Below are positions 10,166 to 20,976 of a DNA stretch of 64,000 nucleotides, one piece after another (within the stretch, counting starts at the first letter, position 1; the number at the start of each line of letters is the position of its first letter). Below the pieces are notes generated by a model. It was not told the DNA's origin, made no database searches, and saw nothing but the letters and a program-made list of their open reading frames with translations. Made by a program: the position numbers and the translations under genes. Origin of the DNA: Impatiens glandulifera (lineage: Eukaryota > Streptophyta > Magnoliopsida > Ericales > Balsaminaceae); assembly GCF_907164915.1 (NCBI RefSeq), contig NC_061862.1, positions 140,483,913 to 140,547,912 on the forward strand. The letters are read 5' to 3'.

Positions 10166-10383
10166 TTTATACTGCCCTTCACGAGTCTTTTATTAAAAGA
10201 CATCAATAAATCACTCCTAATAGAGAAACCAAAAAAATTGACGATAAAAGAACTAGGGTTTGTACGCATAACCTTTAGTTTAATTTCATGTTCTTCGATT
10301 TGGTTGTCGATTATTGAAATATTTTATGGGGCTAGTCTATTGTTTGACAAGTTAAAAAACTTAAAATTACCGGATCAATTATA

Positions 10384-10880
10384 AAGATATCAATTATTAT
10401 ATTTTGTTTCCTTTTAAATGTTTATTATATCTGTGAATCCGTGTGACCTAGATAATTTATCTAAAGTCTCTGTACAATAAAATTTCATAGAAATTGAATT
10501 GAATTTCCAATCATTGCTTACATGTGAGGCTTAAGTTGATTAAAATGATTATTTACTTTACATAATTTTGTAGCTAAATTTATATAGATTATCTTCAAGA
10601 TCATTTTTTCCTTGATTTTGTCATAGATCATTGAAATCCTTTATGAGACTAGTATAAAGTTTGAACGAGGGTAAGACATTTGAAATTATTGGTTCAATTA
10701 AAAAGATATAAATCATTTTACTTTTGTTTCCTTTTAAATGTTTGTTCTGTTTTTATTTACCTTGATTCGGTTATCTAAAGTCTCTCTACATAGAAATTGT
10801 ATAAAAACAAATTCTACATGCTTCTGTCCTTGTTTGTGAGGCAAAAATGCATTAAATTTATTAATATTATCATTTTATTT
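10384..10880 (+). repeat. Two further copies of the intronic ~300-bp repeat, unit 1
   Basis: The copies begin AAGATATCAATTATTAT (10384) and AAGATATAAATCATTTTAC (10701), with the same ordered landmarks as the 7.8-8.3 kb pair. The first is nearly full length. A weaker, partial match also precedes them (10290-10380). Confidence 0.7.
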
Positions 10881-11041
10881 TATTAATTTCTTTATGAATT
10901 TAGTAATAATCAATCTATTTCAGGATTTGAACTTCATCTATTAATATTATCATTTTATTTTTTAATAATCTATACTTCTCATTATGATTTGATCTTATAC
11001 TTTCAGGATTTGAACTTCATCTATTTCTTTAAGAAAGTAAA

Positions 11042-13059
11042 ATGGTTCTTACAAGCAATCAAAAGGAAATATTGATGGTGAAAGAGGTTGATCGGCTAAG
11101 CGCATTGCCGGATGGTCTTATTTATCATATATTTTCATTTATTGATACAAAACATATGGTAAAAAGTTGTGTGTTGTCCAAACGGTACCAGTATCTTTGA
11201 CATTCCCTAACCAATTTTCGATTCAGCGAGAAAAAATATCCCAACTACAACTTTTTTGCAAACTTTATCCGTCAAATGCTATTACGCCTTGATGGATCAA
11301 AAATCATTTCATTGAGGATTAAATTTATTGAATCTGTTCCACATAAATTTCTGAAACGTATTTTAAAGTATGTGTTGTCAAGTAATCTACAACATGTAAT
11401 GATCAAGGTTGTTCCCGAGATTGTTCTCATCCCCTGCTATTTGTTGGAGCTTATTTTTAATACCCAATCATTGAAAACCCTCCATTCTCCATGTCCAAAT
11501 GGATTATTCTCTTTTAATTTCCCCCTCCTTACTACACTATACCTAGAGAATCCCACATTTGATCCTCTTAGTAGATTTGCTGAACCTTTTTCTGGGTGTC
11601 CTAATTTGAAAGATCTGACTTTACACGATACTGAGATTTCTCATTTACGAGCCCTTACAATTATGGGTGACCAACTTGAAAATTTGGATATTTCAATTCT
11701 GTTATGCTCCAGGGACTTAGAAATTATAATTCAAGGGCCAAAACTCCATTCATTCAAATTTGAGGGAACCTATTTTATCAAATTTAAGACCAAAACTCCA
11801 TCTATAGAAAATGTTGATCTTTCTTGCATCCTTTATCATGATGAAAACTGGGAAGACAAGATATTGAATGTTACTGAGATGCTTCAAGAATTCCAGAATG
11901 CAAATTATTTAAAAGTTGACTCAGACATTATACAGGTATGTGTCTAACTTAATTTTTTATTTTTTTTTTACTTTTTATCACCCAAATCTTATTGCATTTG
12001 ATGGTTGAAAACAATTCTTGAAATGTAAAACATTTAAAAACAAGTCCTGGAATTAATTCATATTTTTACTAATAGCACAAAAATATTGTGAAACTGTAAA
12101 AAGTCTAATTCAAAACAAGTTAGGACTTGATTATAGATATGTTAATATTGGATAAAGATAAATGAAATTTTTTCAAGCAAAATCAGATCTAAGGCCTAAA
12201 TAAAGTTCAGGGAGAAAATATCAATTATCCTTAAATAAACCATCAACTACAACAAAATCATGCAATAATATCTAAGGCCTTCTAGACAATTGAAACCCAA
12301 ATATTGAATTATTATAAAATTGATTACCCAAAATTTTTAAATAGTCTAGCCTCTTATTTGGTTATTCTGCAATAACCCTAATTAGTGTTCTCATTATTTT
12401 TTACAGGTTTTGATTTTGGATGCTGTTTCCATGGAGCGACCATTTCCAGCCTTTCATTTCAGTAATTTACAGCTTTTGGAGTTGAATTTTTCTACAGGAT
12501 TTCATGGGATAATTTATTATATTATCAAGGTTCTGAAGGATTCTCCCATTTCACATCTTTTACGGAAGAACATGTGGAAGGTAACACTCTTCCTATCAAT
12601 TTGTTGTTGTTGTTATAATTTCTTCATCTTGTCTACAAAAGTTGAAATTCGGTATCTGCTTCCGATGTTTTATTTACTATTCAGCCTCCTTAAAGGAGTG
12701 TTTTAAAAAAATAAAGTATAACTCAACATATTTTCCTTACTTATTTGAGGGTGGAAATTGTGTTGATGTTTATGTTGTTCAAACCATATGTACAATGTTG
12801 CTAAAATAAATAAATCTAATTGGATGGTGTAATTTATATTCTTGAAATGTAATAAATATGGTTTTCTGGAATTATATTTTCATTTGGAACTATTCAAATG
12901 CAGAAGATAATAAAGTCAAGAGGAAAACGAATGAAAACTCATTATATCGACCATCATCCTCATAGACTAAAAGTGGTATCAAAAGGCATACAACATATCC
13001 AGGTTAAATTCAATTATCAACTTGAGTTAGGATGGAACTCTATGTTCAAAACATTCTAA
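11042..13059 (+). pseudogene. F-box/LRR gene A, three coding exons, one in-frame TGA, unit 1
   Basis: F-box proteins dock substrates to SCF ubiquitin ligases through SKP1. The predicted exons are 11042-11935, 12407-12580 and 12904-13059 (298, 58 and 51 codons). All introns are phase 0 with GT-AG ends (ACAG|GTATGT, TTTACAG, AAG|GTAACA, AATGCAG), and the stop is TAA at 13057. Residues 17-55 are the F-box (LSALPDGLIYHIFSFIDTKH, VLSKRYQYL). Short leucine-rich repeats follow (LKTLHSPCPNGLFSF, LTTLYLENPTF, LKDLTLHDTEIS, LENLDISILL). Codon 53, at the F-box Trp position, is TGA (11198-11200) where relatives have Trp or, in gene B, Leu. Apart from that stop the 407-codon frame is open, so this is a recent pseudogene, a sequencing error, or a gene restarting at the ATG at 11276 without an F-box. 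No FBD domain is seen. Confidence 0.8.
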
Positions 13060-13663
13060 ACAATGTTGTAAGAGAACTCCTCGCATAGGAAGGGAATCCC
13101 ATGAGTTCAAAATATGTTTAAGGGTTGTATAAGGACCAACTAATTATGTTTGTTGAAATTATTTGTATTTCATGTTAACTTATGTTGAACTTTTGTATGT
13201 CCTATCAAAATCTGATATTTTCCTACATTATGCCTCCTTTTTAACAATGATTTAATTTCTTTACTATATTTGTATATGAGATGGTGATTTGTTGGATTGA
13301 GGTGGGTTCATCTAGTTCATTGGGATTGAACTTTTTTTATGTTATATACATCATATAATTAAATACTCAAGCTATTTAGAAAAAGATTAGAGAATATCTA
13401 GTTCATTTAAAATGATTAATAAATCTTGTGCACTTTTTGTAGTCTTTGCTTTTGGACTGGGGTTGAGGAAATTTTCTCAATTCTTTTTTCTTCAAACTAC
13501 TCTATGAATTATTTTATGACAAAAAATAATTTATATAAAAATACTTAAAAGGACAGGATGAGATGGAAAGCAGAAATGGCTATGTTATCTTTTAATCCAA
13601 AGCTAAACACTAACTGGCACATTTTGGAAATTATGGTGTGAAAACTAGATACTTTGTTGATCA
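13060..13663. other. 3' flank of gene A, unit 1
   Basis: AT-rich, with no gene or element recognised. It presumably includes the 3' UTR. Confidence 0.4.
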
Positions 13664-13739
13664 GGTGGAGGTGGAGGTGGAGGTGGAGGTGGAGGTGGAG
13701 GTGGAGGTGGAGGTGGAGGTGGAGGTGGAGGTGGAGGTG
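13664..13739. repeat. (GGTGGA)n microsatellite, unit 1
   Basis: A perfect hexanucleotide repeat, 76 bp or about 12.7 copies. The minus-strand His-Leu ORF across it is a repeat artefact. In unit 2 the same locus is interrupted. Confidence 0.95.
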
Positions 13740-13875
13740 AAAATGGATCATCAAAGTTAGAGATCCTCTAGCGTCCAAGAGTCGTCTTCTTCATGCGCAA
13801 CAGATCCCTCTTTTCTTGGAAAATTTGAAAAGGTAATAAATTTTGATGGTGCCACCAAATCGACCCCGAAATATT

Positions 13876-14815
13876 CCACATGACCGGGCAATATGAGGAG
13901 CTTAAATATGTGAGACATTAGATAATTGTGAGCCACATAAATTGAATTTTTCTCCACAAGTTTGGGATTTCGATAAGGGACTCTAAAATTATCTAGGTTG
14001 TACTTTTAATTGGTTCAAAATATCTTACTATTAGTCTATTTATATACTCTTTAATAGTTTAGAATAGATATATACTACAAGAACCCCTTAAACAAAATGT
14101 GACATTATTAAGGTCATAGCTCCAAAGTTTTCACTCTTTTTGTTTGAGTGCATTAAAAGCTAGAAGTTGACCTAAGAGTTCTTACTAAGAATCCCTAGAA
14201 GAACGGTAAGTGTGCGCGATAAAAAAATCGCCAAGTTTGAGCTTTTGGAAGCTTATACCATTTATATATGTTTTTTGTTTTAATTTTGTGAGAGAAATTA
14301 ATTTTATTTTATATCCCAAATTTAAGCGTTAAAAGAAAGACTTTATATATAACCCTATAACTTTTCTTCCCATCGAATCTGTGAGAGATTATAATTTTAA
14401 TGGGAAGTTACCATAGATCTATTTAGATGACCGGGACAATATGAGGAGCTTAATATGTGAGCCGTTTGTGGAAGTGTGAGCCACATAAATTGAATTTTGC
14501 TCCATAAGTTTTGGCTTTCAAAAAGGGAATCCAAAATTATCAAGGTTATTCTTTTAATTGGTTCAAAATATCTTACTATTAGTCCATTTATATACTCTAG
14601 AATAGTTTAGAATACAGATACACCGCAAGAACCCATGAACAAAAATTGACATTCTTAAGTTCATAGCTCCTAAGTTTTTCACTATTTTTAATAAAGATAC
14701 ACTGCAAGAACCCCTTGAACAAAAATCGACATTGTGTATTTCATAGCTTCATTGTTTTCACTCTTTTTGTTCGAGTGCATTAACTATAAGCTTGAAGTTG
14801 GCTTAGGAGTTCGAG
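13876..14815. repeat. Direct repeats of ~250 bp and ~120 bp, unit 1
   Basis: The block from GACCGGGCAATATGAGGAGC (13881) to about 14180 recurs from GACCGGGACAATATGAGGAG (14429) to about 14690. Shared phrases are GTGAGCCACATAAATTGAAT, TTGGTTCAAAATATCTTACT and CAAGAACCC. The tail (AAGAACCCC, TTTTCACTCTTTTTGTT, GAGTGCATTA) recurs a third time at 14690-14815. The layout may be from an old LTR or from local duplication. No retroelement coding frame adjoins it. Confidence 0.7.
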
Positions 14816-14869
14816 CGTCAATTATATAAAAAGCCACAAAACGGCAAAGGAGTTACATGAGTTCAAAGG

Positions 14870-15900
14870 AAATCGAAGTAAAACAAATTAAATGATGAAC
14901 AATAAAAGGAAAAAATGAGAGATAACAAATGACAAATGATAATTAAACTGCAATGAAATTAGTGGTGAGAGTGACTTTCTCGTAAACAATGTTTCAGTTT
15001 TGATAGATTAATCAATTCTTCTCACATGTGGGAATATGCCTCTACGTTTGAATGAGAAAGTTGTCATCGATGATAATATTGTTCCATACTGTGTCTGAAT
15101 TGTTGCGGACTCCTGAGAAGACTCTAGCGTTCCTCTCCATCCAAATGTGATAAATAATGTTGGCGAAGAAACTCTTGAAGGTATTGGAGCAGAAGTCATT
15201 ACCCTTGGTCTTTTTTATGGAGAGTTCCTTGATGTCGGTCCATTCATTTGGGAAGCTGAGGAGACTCATTGATATAGAGAATATGCGCCAAAGCAAGGAG
15301 GCGAAAGGGAAGTTCCTAAGGAAGTGTTCAAAGCTCTCCTCATTTCTCAAGAAAATGAGGCAATTAGGATCCGGGATGCTCATGTTATTTTTGATCCAAT
15401 CACGGTTATAGACTCTCTCGCAGAAGGCGAGCCATAAAATGAATTGGTGTATTGGAATCACTTTGGTAGACCACGCTAAGTGGGACCATGGGACAAGGTT
15501 CCTATGATCACGAACAAAATCCCAAGAAGACCTTGAGTCGAACTTGCCATTGTTTTTGACACTCCAAATACAAGCATCCTCATGGTTATTCAGTTGATAG
15601 GATGAGAGTGCGTCAAGAATTCTCGCACCTTCTGGAATAGTCCTAAGAAGGTCGTTCCAATCTGCGCTCTTAACTTGTAGAATTGTGGTCAATTGACATA
15701 TCCGCTTGATTTGAGTGATGGTAAAGAAACATTTATGAATTATGGGTCTATTTTCGAACTATGGGTCATGCCAGAACAGAGTACCGTTACTGTTTTTAAT
15801 TTGAATGTTGATTATCTTGCCTGCGCAGTGTCTAAGCTTCAAAATCTTTTTAAGGGACCACGTCAACTCCATTCTGATCTTGGCATGTCTAGATGTTGAT
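14870..15900 (-). mobile_element. LINE-e, second LINE family, ORF2 C-terminal fragment, unit 1
   Basis: On the minus strand an open frame of 216 codons (15692-15042) encodes the region leading to and including an RVT zinc-binding domain: ACIWSVKNNGKFDSRSSW, VIPIHQFILWLAFCERVYN, the finger CLIFLRNEESFEHFLRNF, and FFANIIYHIWMERNARVF. Upstream, near 15760, another frame gives NGTLFWHDP, the usual motif ahead of zf-RVT, so at least one frameshift separates the two parts. Two expected finger cysteines are Phe. The sequence is distinct from LINE-a, -b and -c and lacks their T/G-tract 3' end. Ends are approximate. Confidence 0.8.
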
Positions 15901-16487
15901 TTCTTTTTTGATGAACCTCGAGGGTACTCATCTGACCCATAGCTGTTCCTAATGTTATGGTTTATCTTAAGTCTACCAATTTTAAAATTTTAGGTGAGTG
16001 TTTATACAAAATAAAATATTTATACATAATTCAGTAATGTGTTTAGATTTTAGAGTTTAGGCAAACTCTTCGAGAAATTTTAGGTGAGTGTAAATGTAAA
16101 CATAAAGATGATATAAAAGGAATAAATAAGCCTAATATTAAGGATTAAAAATGCTATAAAAAATAATAAAATACTTATAAATTGTAATATAGAGAGAAAA
16201 AATAGTGTATTATTATATTATATATAATATGGAGTGAGAAAAAATAATATATTATTATATAATATGGAGAGAGAAAAAAATAATATATTATTATTTATAA
16301 TTTGGAGAGATAGAAAATTAACCTATTATATAAAATAAATATAAAAATATGATATTATACATATTTTAATTTTTGGTGATTTCGGTGTAGGATTTACTGT
16401 GATGAAATCGGATTACTATGGTGATTGATTGAGGACTTGTCGTTGGGCCTACGCTTTCTTCAATTCAAAGTTGACTGTATAGCTGCT
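15901..16487. other. AT-rich spacer with short tandem repeats, unit 1
   Basis: No gene. At about 16190-16325, a 45-55 bp phrase (TATGGAGAGAGAAAAAAATA, then ATATTATTATATA) is repeated about three times. Confidence 0.6.
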
Positions 16488-16670
16488 ATAAAGGAATACA
16501 ATCCGTTGTTATTTTCATTCCAAGGTGTAAACTATATATACAAGATTATAATATCGAAATCCACTCATATAGGGATCTCCAATATATTAAACTGATTATA
16601 TTTATTATATTGAGATCGACCAATTTTGGGATCTCCAATATATTAAATTCATTACATTACATTTATTACA
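16488..16670 (-). repeat. 3' LTR of the inverted-half copia, unit 1
   Basis: On the minus strand it starts TGTAATAAATG and ends near ATTCCTTTAT, and it contains TATATATAGTTTAC (possible TATA element) and two GGAGATCCC phrases. It matches 20818-20976 in the same orientation. Confidence 0.75.
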
Positions 16671-18580
16671 CCTCGCAATCGAACCAGGTGGGCGATGTAT
16701 GCTAAGATTGGATCGAAATTCTTCAAAAATAACTCTCAAAAGTCTCTTCGTGAAGATATCCACAAGTTGAAAGAAAGACGGGACACGAAGAACTCGAACC
16801 TGACCGCGTGAGACCTTCTCACGAACAAAGTGAATGTCCATCTTAATGTGCTTAGTCCGCTGGTGCTGAACGGAATTACTGAAGAAGTAGATTGTACTCA
16901 TATTATCACAGTAAACTAGAGTAGCGGTGAGAACCGGGCAATGATGTTCTATGAGTAAATGTTGTAGCCAACATGTTTCCAAAACCACATTCGCGACCTC
17001 CCGATACTTCGCTATGACAATAAAACAGAACAAACTGGTTTGACGCTTGACTGACCAAGAGATTAGATTATCTCCCAAGAAGACACAATAGCTAGACGTC
17101 GAACGCCATATATTCAGGAACCCACCCCAGTCAGCATCAGTGTAATCCAAAAGGGATGTAGCAAAGGATGGAGAGAAATGAAGGCCAAAATCAACAATTA
17201 TCTGAATATATCCAATAATTCTCTTTAAAATCGCCATGTGTACCTCCCGAGGATTATTCATGAAGAGACAAACATGTTGCATCGCATACGTTATATCAAG
17301 ACTAGAAAACGTCAAATATTGCGCTATAAAGAAGAATCTGACACAAGAGAATAGACTAAAGCCCCATGTTTCGCTGTGGTATCAACCAACGTAGTCGATG
17401 ACTAACAAGATGACATACACGCACGGTCTATAATCTTAGATGCATACTTTCGTTGAGAGAGGAACATACCATTTGCATGAGGCCTTACCATTTCGTTGAG
17501 AGAGGAACATACCATTTGCATGAGGCCTTACCAAAACGCCCAAAAATAATACAAAGGACCAATTGTTCATAGAAAATTCTACACTCAAGCTGTAGATGAA
17601 GAATCTGTGTAGAGAGTCAGAGGATATCAACAATATTATATTATCAACATATAATAATAAGTGTGTCATGTGCTCACCCTAGAGAAGCACATACAATAAG
17701 TGATATAAAATAGTCCAGGATAAACCAATTGTGGATACAATATCCGATCGTGTAATCGGTCATGAAGGTTATGAAATTTTAGTCTTTACTTCGCTCCCAA
17801 GTTCCAATTTCGAGGAGCATGTTTCAAACCATACAATAATATTTTCAATCGATAGACATGTTGAGGAAATGAGGAATCTCTTAACCCAAGAGGCTGATGC
17901 ATGTATAGAACATCATCAAAAATACGATGGAGAAATCATTATTTACATCAAGTTTGAAGACAAGACTCAAACTCTCCCCACAATCAACACCAACCTATTG
18001 AGTTTTTCTATCACCTACAAGACGAGCTTTATGCCTCTGAATAGAGCCATCAACACGGTCTTTATGAGTAAATACCCATAAAGAACGAATAATATTAACA
18101 TCACTTGGACGGGGAACCAACTCCCACGTCTTTCTAGCATGGATAACTTCTAGTTCATATCCTATAAGGAAGCTACATAGTTAAGTGGTAAAAGTATGTT
18201 TGGGCCGAAACACCTCGTTGACTTTGAGTGACTAGTCGAAGAGAAAAGGGCGAGGGGGAGGAGGATGGTTTAGAGATGAAAGTGTATACTGATGATGAAT
18301 CACATATGGTGATGGAGGATCGTCAAAAAAGTCATATGAGAGTAGATGGGACTGAATTTTAAAAAAAGGAAAACGAGACTCATCAAAGATGATGTGACGA
18401 TAAATAATGATTTTATCATTTGATATATCAAAACATTTATAGCCCTGGTGATTCGGTCGATATCCAAGAAAGACACATGGGGTAGAACGTGGAAGAAATT
18501 TATGAATCATCGTGGATGAAAATAGAGGGTAACACAAACACCCAAACATACGTAAATGGTCATACATTTTTCTCTCTTCT
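16671..18580 (-). pseudogene. Copia integrase C-terminus, reverse transcriptase and RNase H (minus strand), unit 1
   Basis: In minus-strand order: integrase C-terminus (18567-18232: LRMFGCLCYP, PRSTPCVFLGYRPNHQGYKC, RHIIFDES); a poorly preserved linker; RT (YVDN motif near 17645, in place of YVDD, so a catalytic Asp is Asn); and RNase H (17315-16605: DYTDADWGG, STSSYCVFLGDNLISWS, YCDNMSTIY, RTKHIKMDIHFVRE, VDIFTK). Unit 1 also has a 43-bp tandem duplication at about 17446-17531 in RT, a replaced stretch at about 17741-17805 and a 63-bp deletion near 17954 relative to unit 2. It is not functional. Confidence 0.88.
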
Positions 18581-18589
18581 CTCTTCCAT

Positions 18590-20806
18590 TGTGCCCTAGC
18601 CTAATGGTCCATTTTCTACTATTTTCTCTTTAATCACTCTTCTATGTTCATCTTCTATTTATCTTCTCTTCAATCACTTTTCTTTTTCAATGAAGAGTAA
18701 CAACAAGGATTCTACCCGACCCTTTTCGTTTCCAATATCAAGAATCATGTCTCTATTGTTCTTGAGTTGGAAAACGTTCAATACACGAAATGGGCTCAAT
18801 TATTCAAGATCCATGTCCGTTCTCATCGAGTCCTTCTTCACATCATCCCGTTGGAACTTGTTCTACCGTTGCCATCGACGAATGAAGAGAAAGATACGTG
18901 CCTAACTCTTGATGTCATTGTCCTTTATTTGATATATGCCATAATCTCACATGATCTTGGAACTAGACTCTACCGTCGAGCAAGCCTAGACACAGATACG
19001 TGATATTTTTCAAGATAACTGTGATTCTCGTGCAATTTCCTTCGAGAAAGATTTTTCCACCAGCATCATGGCAGATTTTCCTAGGGTATTGACTTATTGT
19101 CAACGTCTCAAAGTCTCGACCAATTAGTTGAAGGGCATCGGTAGCCTAGTCTCGAACGACTGCCTTGTATTGTAGTTGGTCGCGGGCCTAGTGGAGGCAT
19201 ACAATAGGGTGAAAATGTTACTCTGACAGAGTGATCATTTGCCTTAGTTCTACCAAGCGCAATCCATGTTGATTTTGGAGGAATCTGGCTTGGAGAAGTG
19301 GGTGGCTTTTGGTTCAGCACCGGCGTCGGGTGTTGCTCTTGTCTCTGACGCGTCTGGGACAAATGGGTCACAATGTATATCATTGTGGGGATCTCGGCAG
19401 AAACCAAATAAGAAGGGCTCATGTAATGGGGGTCGATAGGGGCAGTCACAATACCAAGTCCAAAGCCATCCTCCTTCTCCTGGCCTCAACAAAGCACCAG
19501 TCCAAAGTCAACCTCCTTTTCCCTGGCCTCAATAATGGGCTGGTCATTCAGGCCGACCATTATTGTCTTGACAATGGCCATGGACTTCTCCTCCATTCCC
19601 GTATCCAACGGCTCAAAGGAAGAGAACTCCTTCCATCTCTCGTCTGTTGACGCCACAATAGTAGTCAGCTATCTTTGGCCCGCGTTCGTAATCATAAATG
19701 GCTCAGTCTCTACCAACTCCAATGGACATTGAAGCGACTATGTATACCATTGTTATTACATCCCCTAATCCGATATGATACATGGACACTAGTGCGACGT
19801 CTCACATGATATCTCAATAATGTACTCTCTCGTTTTATTTCAATTCAAGCATTAAACATGATATTCTTGTAAGTAATGGTAATACGATTCCATTTTTGGG
19901 TATTGGGCATACCACTATTTCTTCTTCGAATCATAAACTTACCTTGAATTATGTTTTCCCTTCTCATACTCTTGTTAAAATTTTAGTTTATGTTTATAAA
20001 TTTACTATGGATAATTCTGTGTCTGTTGAGTTTGATCCTTTTAGGTTTTCTGTTAAGTATTTTTAGCCGGGGATGTCTAATGAGATGTGATTCTCGGGGA
20101 GATCTATATCCTGTCACAACTGGGAGTCAAGTGTCATCTTCTGCTTTTGCTGCTTTGTTGCCATCCTTGTGGCATAGTCACCTAGGTTATCTCAACAACT
20201 CTAGTTTTGAATCTGTTAGATTAAATCAATTAATTCACTGTAATAAACAACATGTTTCTCATATTTGTCCTTCGTGTTCAATGGGAAAACATGTTCGTTT
20301 TCCGTTTTAGGTTTCTACTTCGATTTCTTTGTTACAATTTGACATTATTCATAGTGATGTATGTACCTCTCATGTGTTAAGTTCTATGGGCCATAAATAT
20401 TTTGTTTCTCGATGACTTTTCATCTTTTTTGTGGACTTTCCCTTTATCTCATAAATCCCAAGTGTTTAATGCTTTCTTGCAATTCCAGACACTTGTAAAA
20501 CCCAATTTGAGAGGGATATAAAATATTTTCAATGTGATAATGGGAGGGAATTCGATAATTATTCATTTAGGGAATTTGTGTCCACGCATGGGATGACCTT
20601 TCGCTTCTCATTTCCTCACACTTCGTCTTAGAACAACAAGGATGAGAGACAGTTTCGTACTATGAATAATGTGATTCATACATTACTCACTCATACTTAG
20701 ATACCTACCTCATTTTGGCATCATGCTCTCCAAATGGCCACATACATCCTAATTATTCTTCAGCGAAAAAACATGGCATACGTTACTCCTTTACAACATT
20801 TGTACC
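18590..20806 (+). pseudogene. Copia gag, protease and integrase core (inverted, plus strand), unit 1
   Basis: The gag begins near ATG 18690, with VQYTKWAQLFKIHVRSHRVL in a +2 frame around 18770-18840. A broken zinc knuckle (GQMGHNVYHC) lies near 19350, and a protease-like DTSATSHM near 19778. GAG-pre-integrase (LWHSHLGYLN, HICPSCSMGKHVRF) ends near 20310. The integrase core follows with FDIIHSDV, CDNGREFDNY and a degraded NNKDERQFRT region, and ends at TPLQHLYRS beside the PBS. The frame is broken by many stops and shifts. In the parental element this segment would have been on the minus strand. Confidence 0.85.
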
Positions 20807-20818
20807 GCTCTGATATCA
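20807..20818 (-). other. Retroelement primer-binding site, unit 1
   Basis: The minus strand reads TGATATCAGAGC, one base from the common plant copia PBS TGGTATCAGAGC, which pairs with the 3' end of initiator-Met tRNA. It lies at the end of the right-hand LTR and fixes that LTR as the 5' one. Confidence 0.75.
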
Positions 20819-20976
20819 TAAAGGAATACAATAAGTTGTTCTTTTGATTTCAAGATGTAAACTATATATAAAAGATATAGGGATCTCCTAATACATTAAT
20901 TTAATTATATTTATTCTATTGATATCCACTAATATAGGGATCTCCATATATTAAATTGATTACATTACGTTTAATA
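20818..20976 (-). repeat. 5' LTR of the inverted-half copia, unit 1
   Basis: Matches 16488-16670 in the same orientation (AAGGAATACAAT, GTAAACTATATATA, AGGGATCTCC). It is slightly shorter and more diverged. The outer end is approximate. Confidence 0.75.

Larger units (their letters stand above)
8524..10383. other. Non-genic part of the leader intron, unit 1
   Basis: AT-rich sequence. It includes a short TA tract (8840-8857), the paired repeats at 9010-9565, a 200-bp stretch of less AT-biased DNA at 9600-9790 with no recognised content, and the SINE-like stretch near 10.1 kb. Confidence 0.5.
7135..11006 (+). other. Leader intron of gene A, with internal repeats, unit 1
   Basis: The intron is bounded by GTATGT at 7135 and TACTTTCAG ending at 11006. 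It contains a TAA/ATA microsatellite (about 7434-7466), a repeat of roughly 250-330 bp present as at least four copies, a stray coding-type exon at 8408-8523, a pair of related AT-rich repeats (9010-9565) and a SINE-like stretch near 10.1 kb. No other gene is seen in it. Splicing is predicted, not observed. Confidence 0.5.
16488..20976 (-). mobile_element. Ty1/copia element with its 5' half inverted, unit 1
   Basis: Two LTRs of about 160-183 bp in the same (minus) orientation bracket 4.5 kb. Next to the right-hand LTR is a primer-binding site (20818-20807, minus) that matches the initiator-Met tRNA type, so the element is minus-strand with its 5' end on the right. Its 3' half (integrase C-terminus, RT, RNase H) is on the minus strand as expected, at 18570-16671. 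The 5' half (gag, protease, integrase N-terminus and core) is on the plus strand, at about 18590-20806. Reading integrase off the plus segment to 20806 and then the minus segment from 18570 joins the two parts at the expected place in the family. Unit 2 has the same arrangement. Confidence 0.88.

Noticed and set aside
13545..13778. Minus-strand ORF of repeated His-Leu
   Set aside because: It is the translation of the GGTGGA microsatellite and shows no other protein features.
17731..18081. Plus-strand ORF of 116 codons
   Set aside because: It lies antisense to copia RT and integrase remnants and has no family pattern.
19108..19492. Minus-strand ORFs in the gag region
   Set aside because: The plus strand carries the broken gag zinc knuckle (GHNVYHC) and adjacent protease, so these are antisense shadows.
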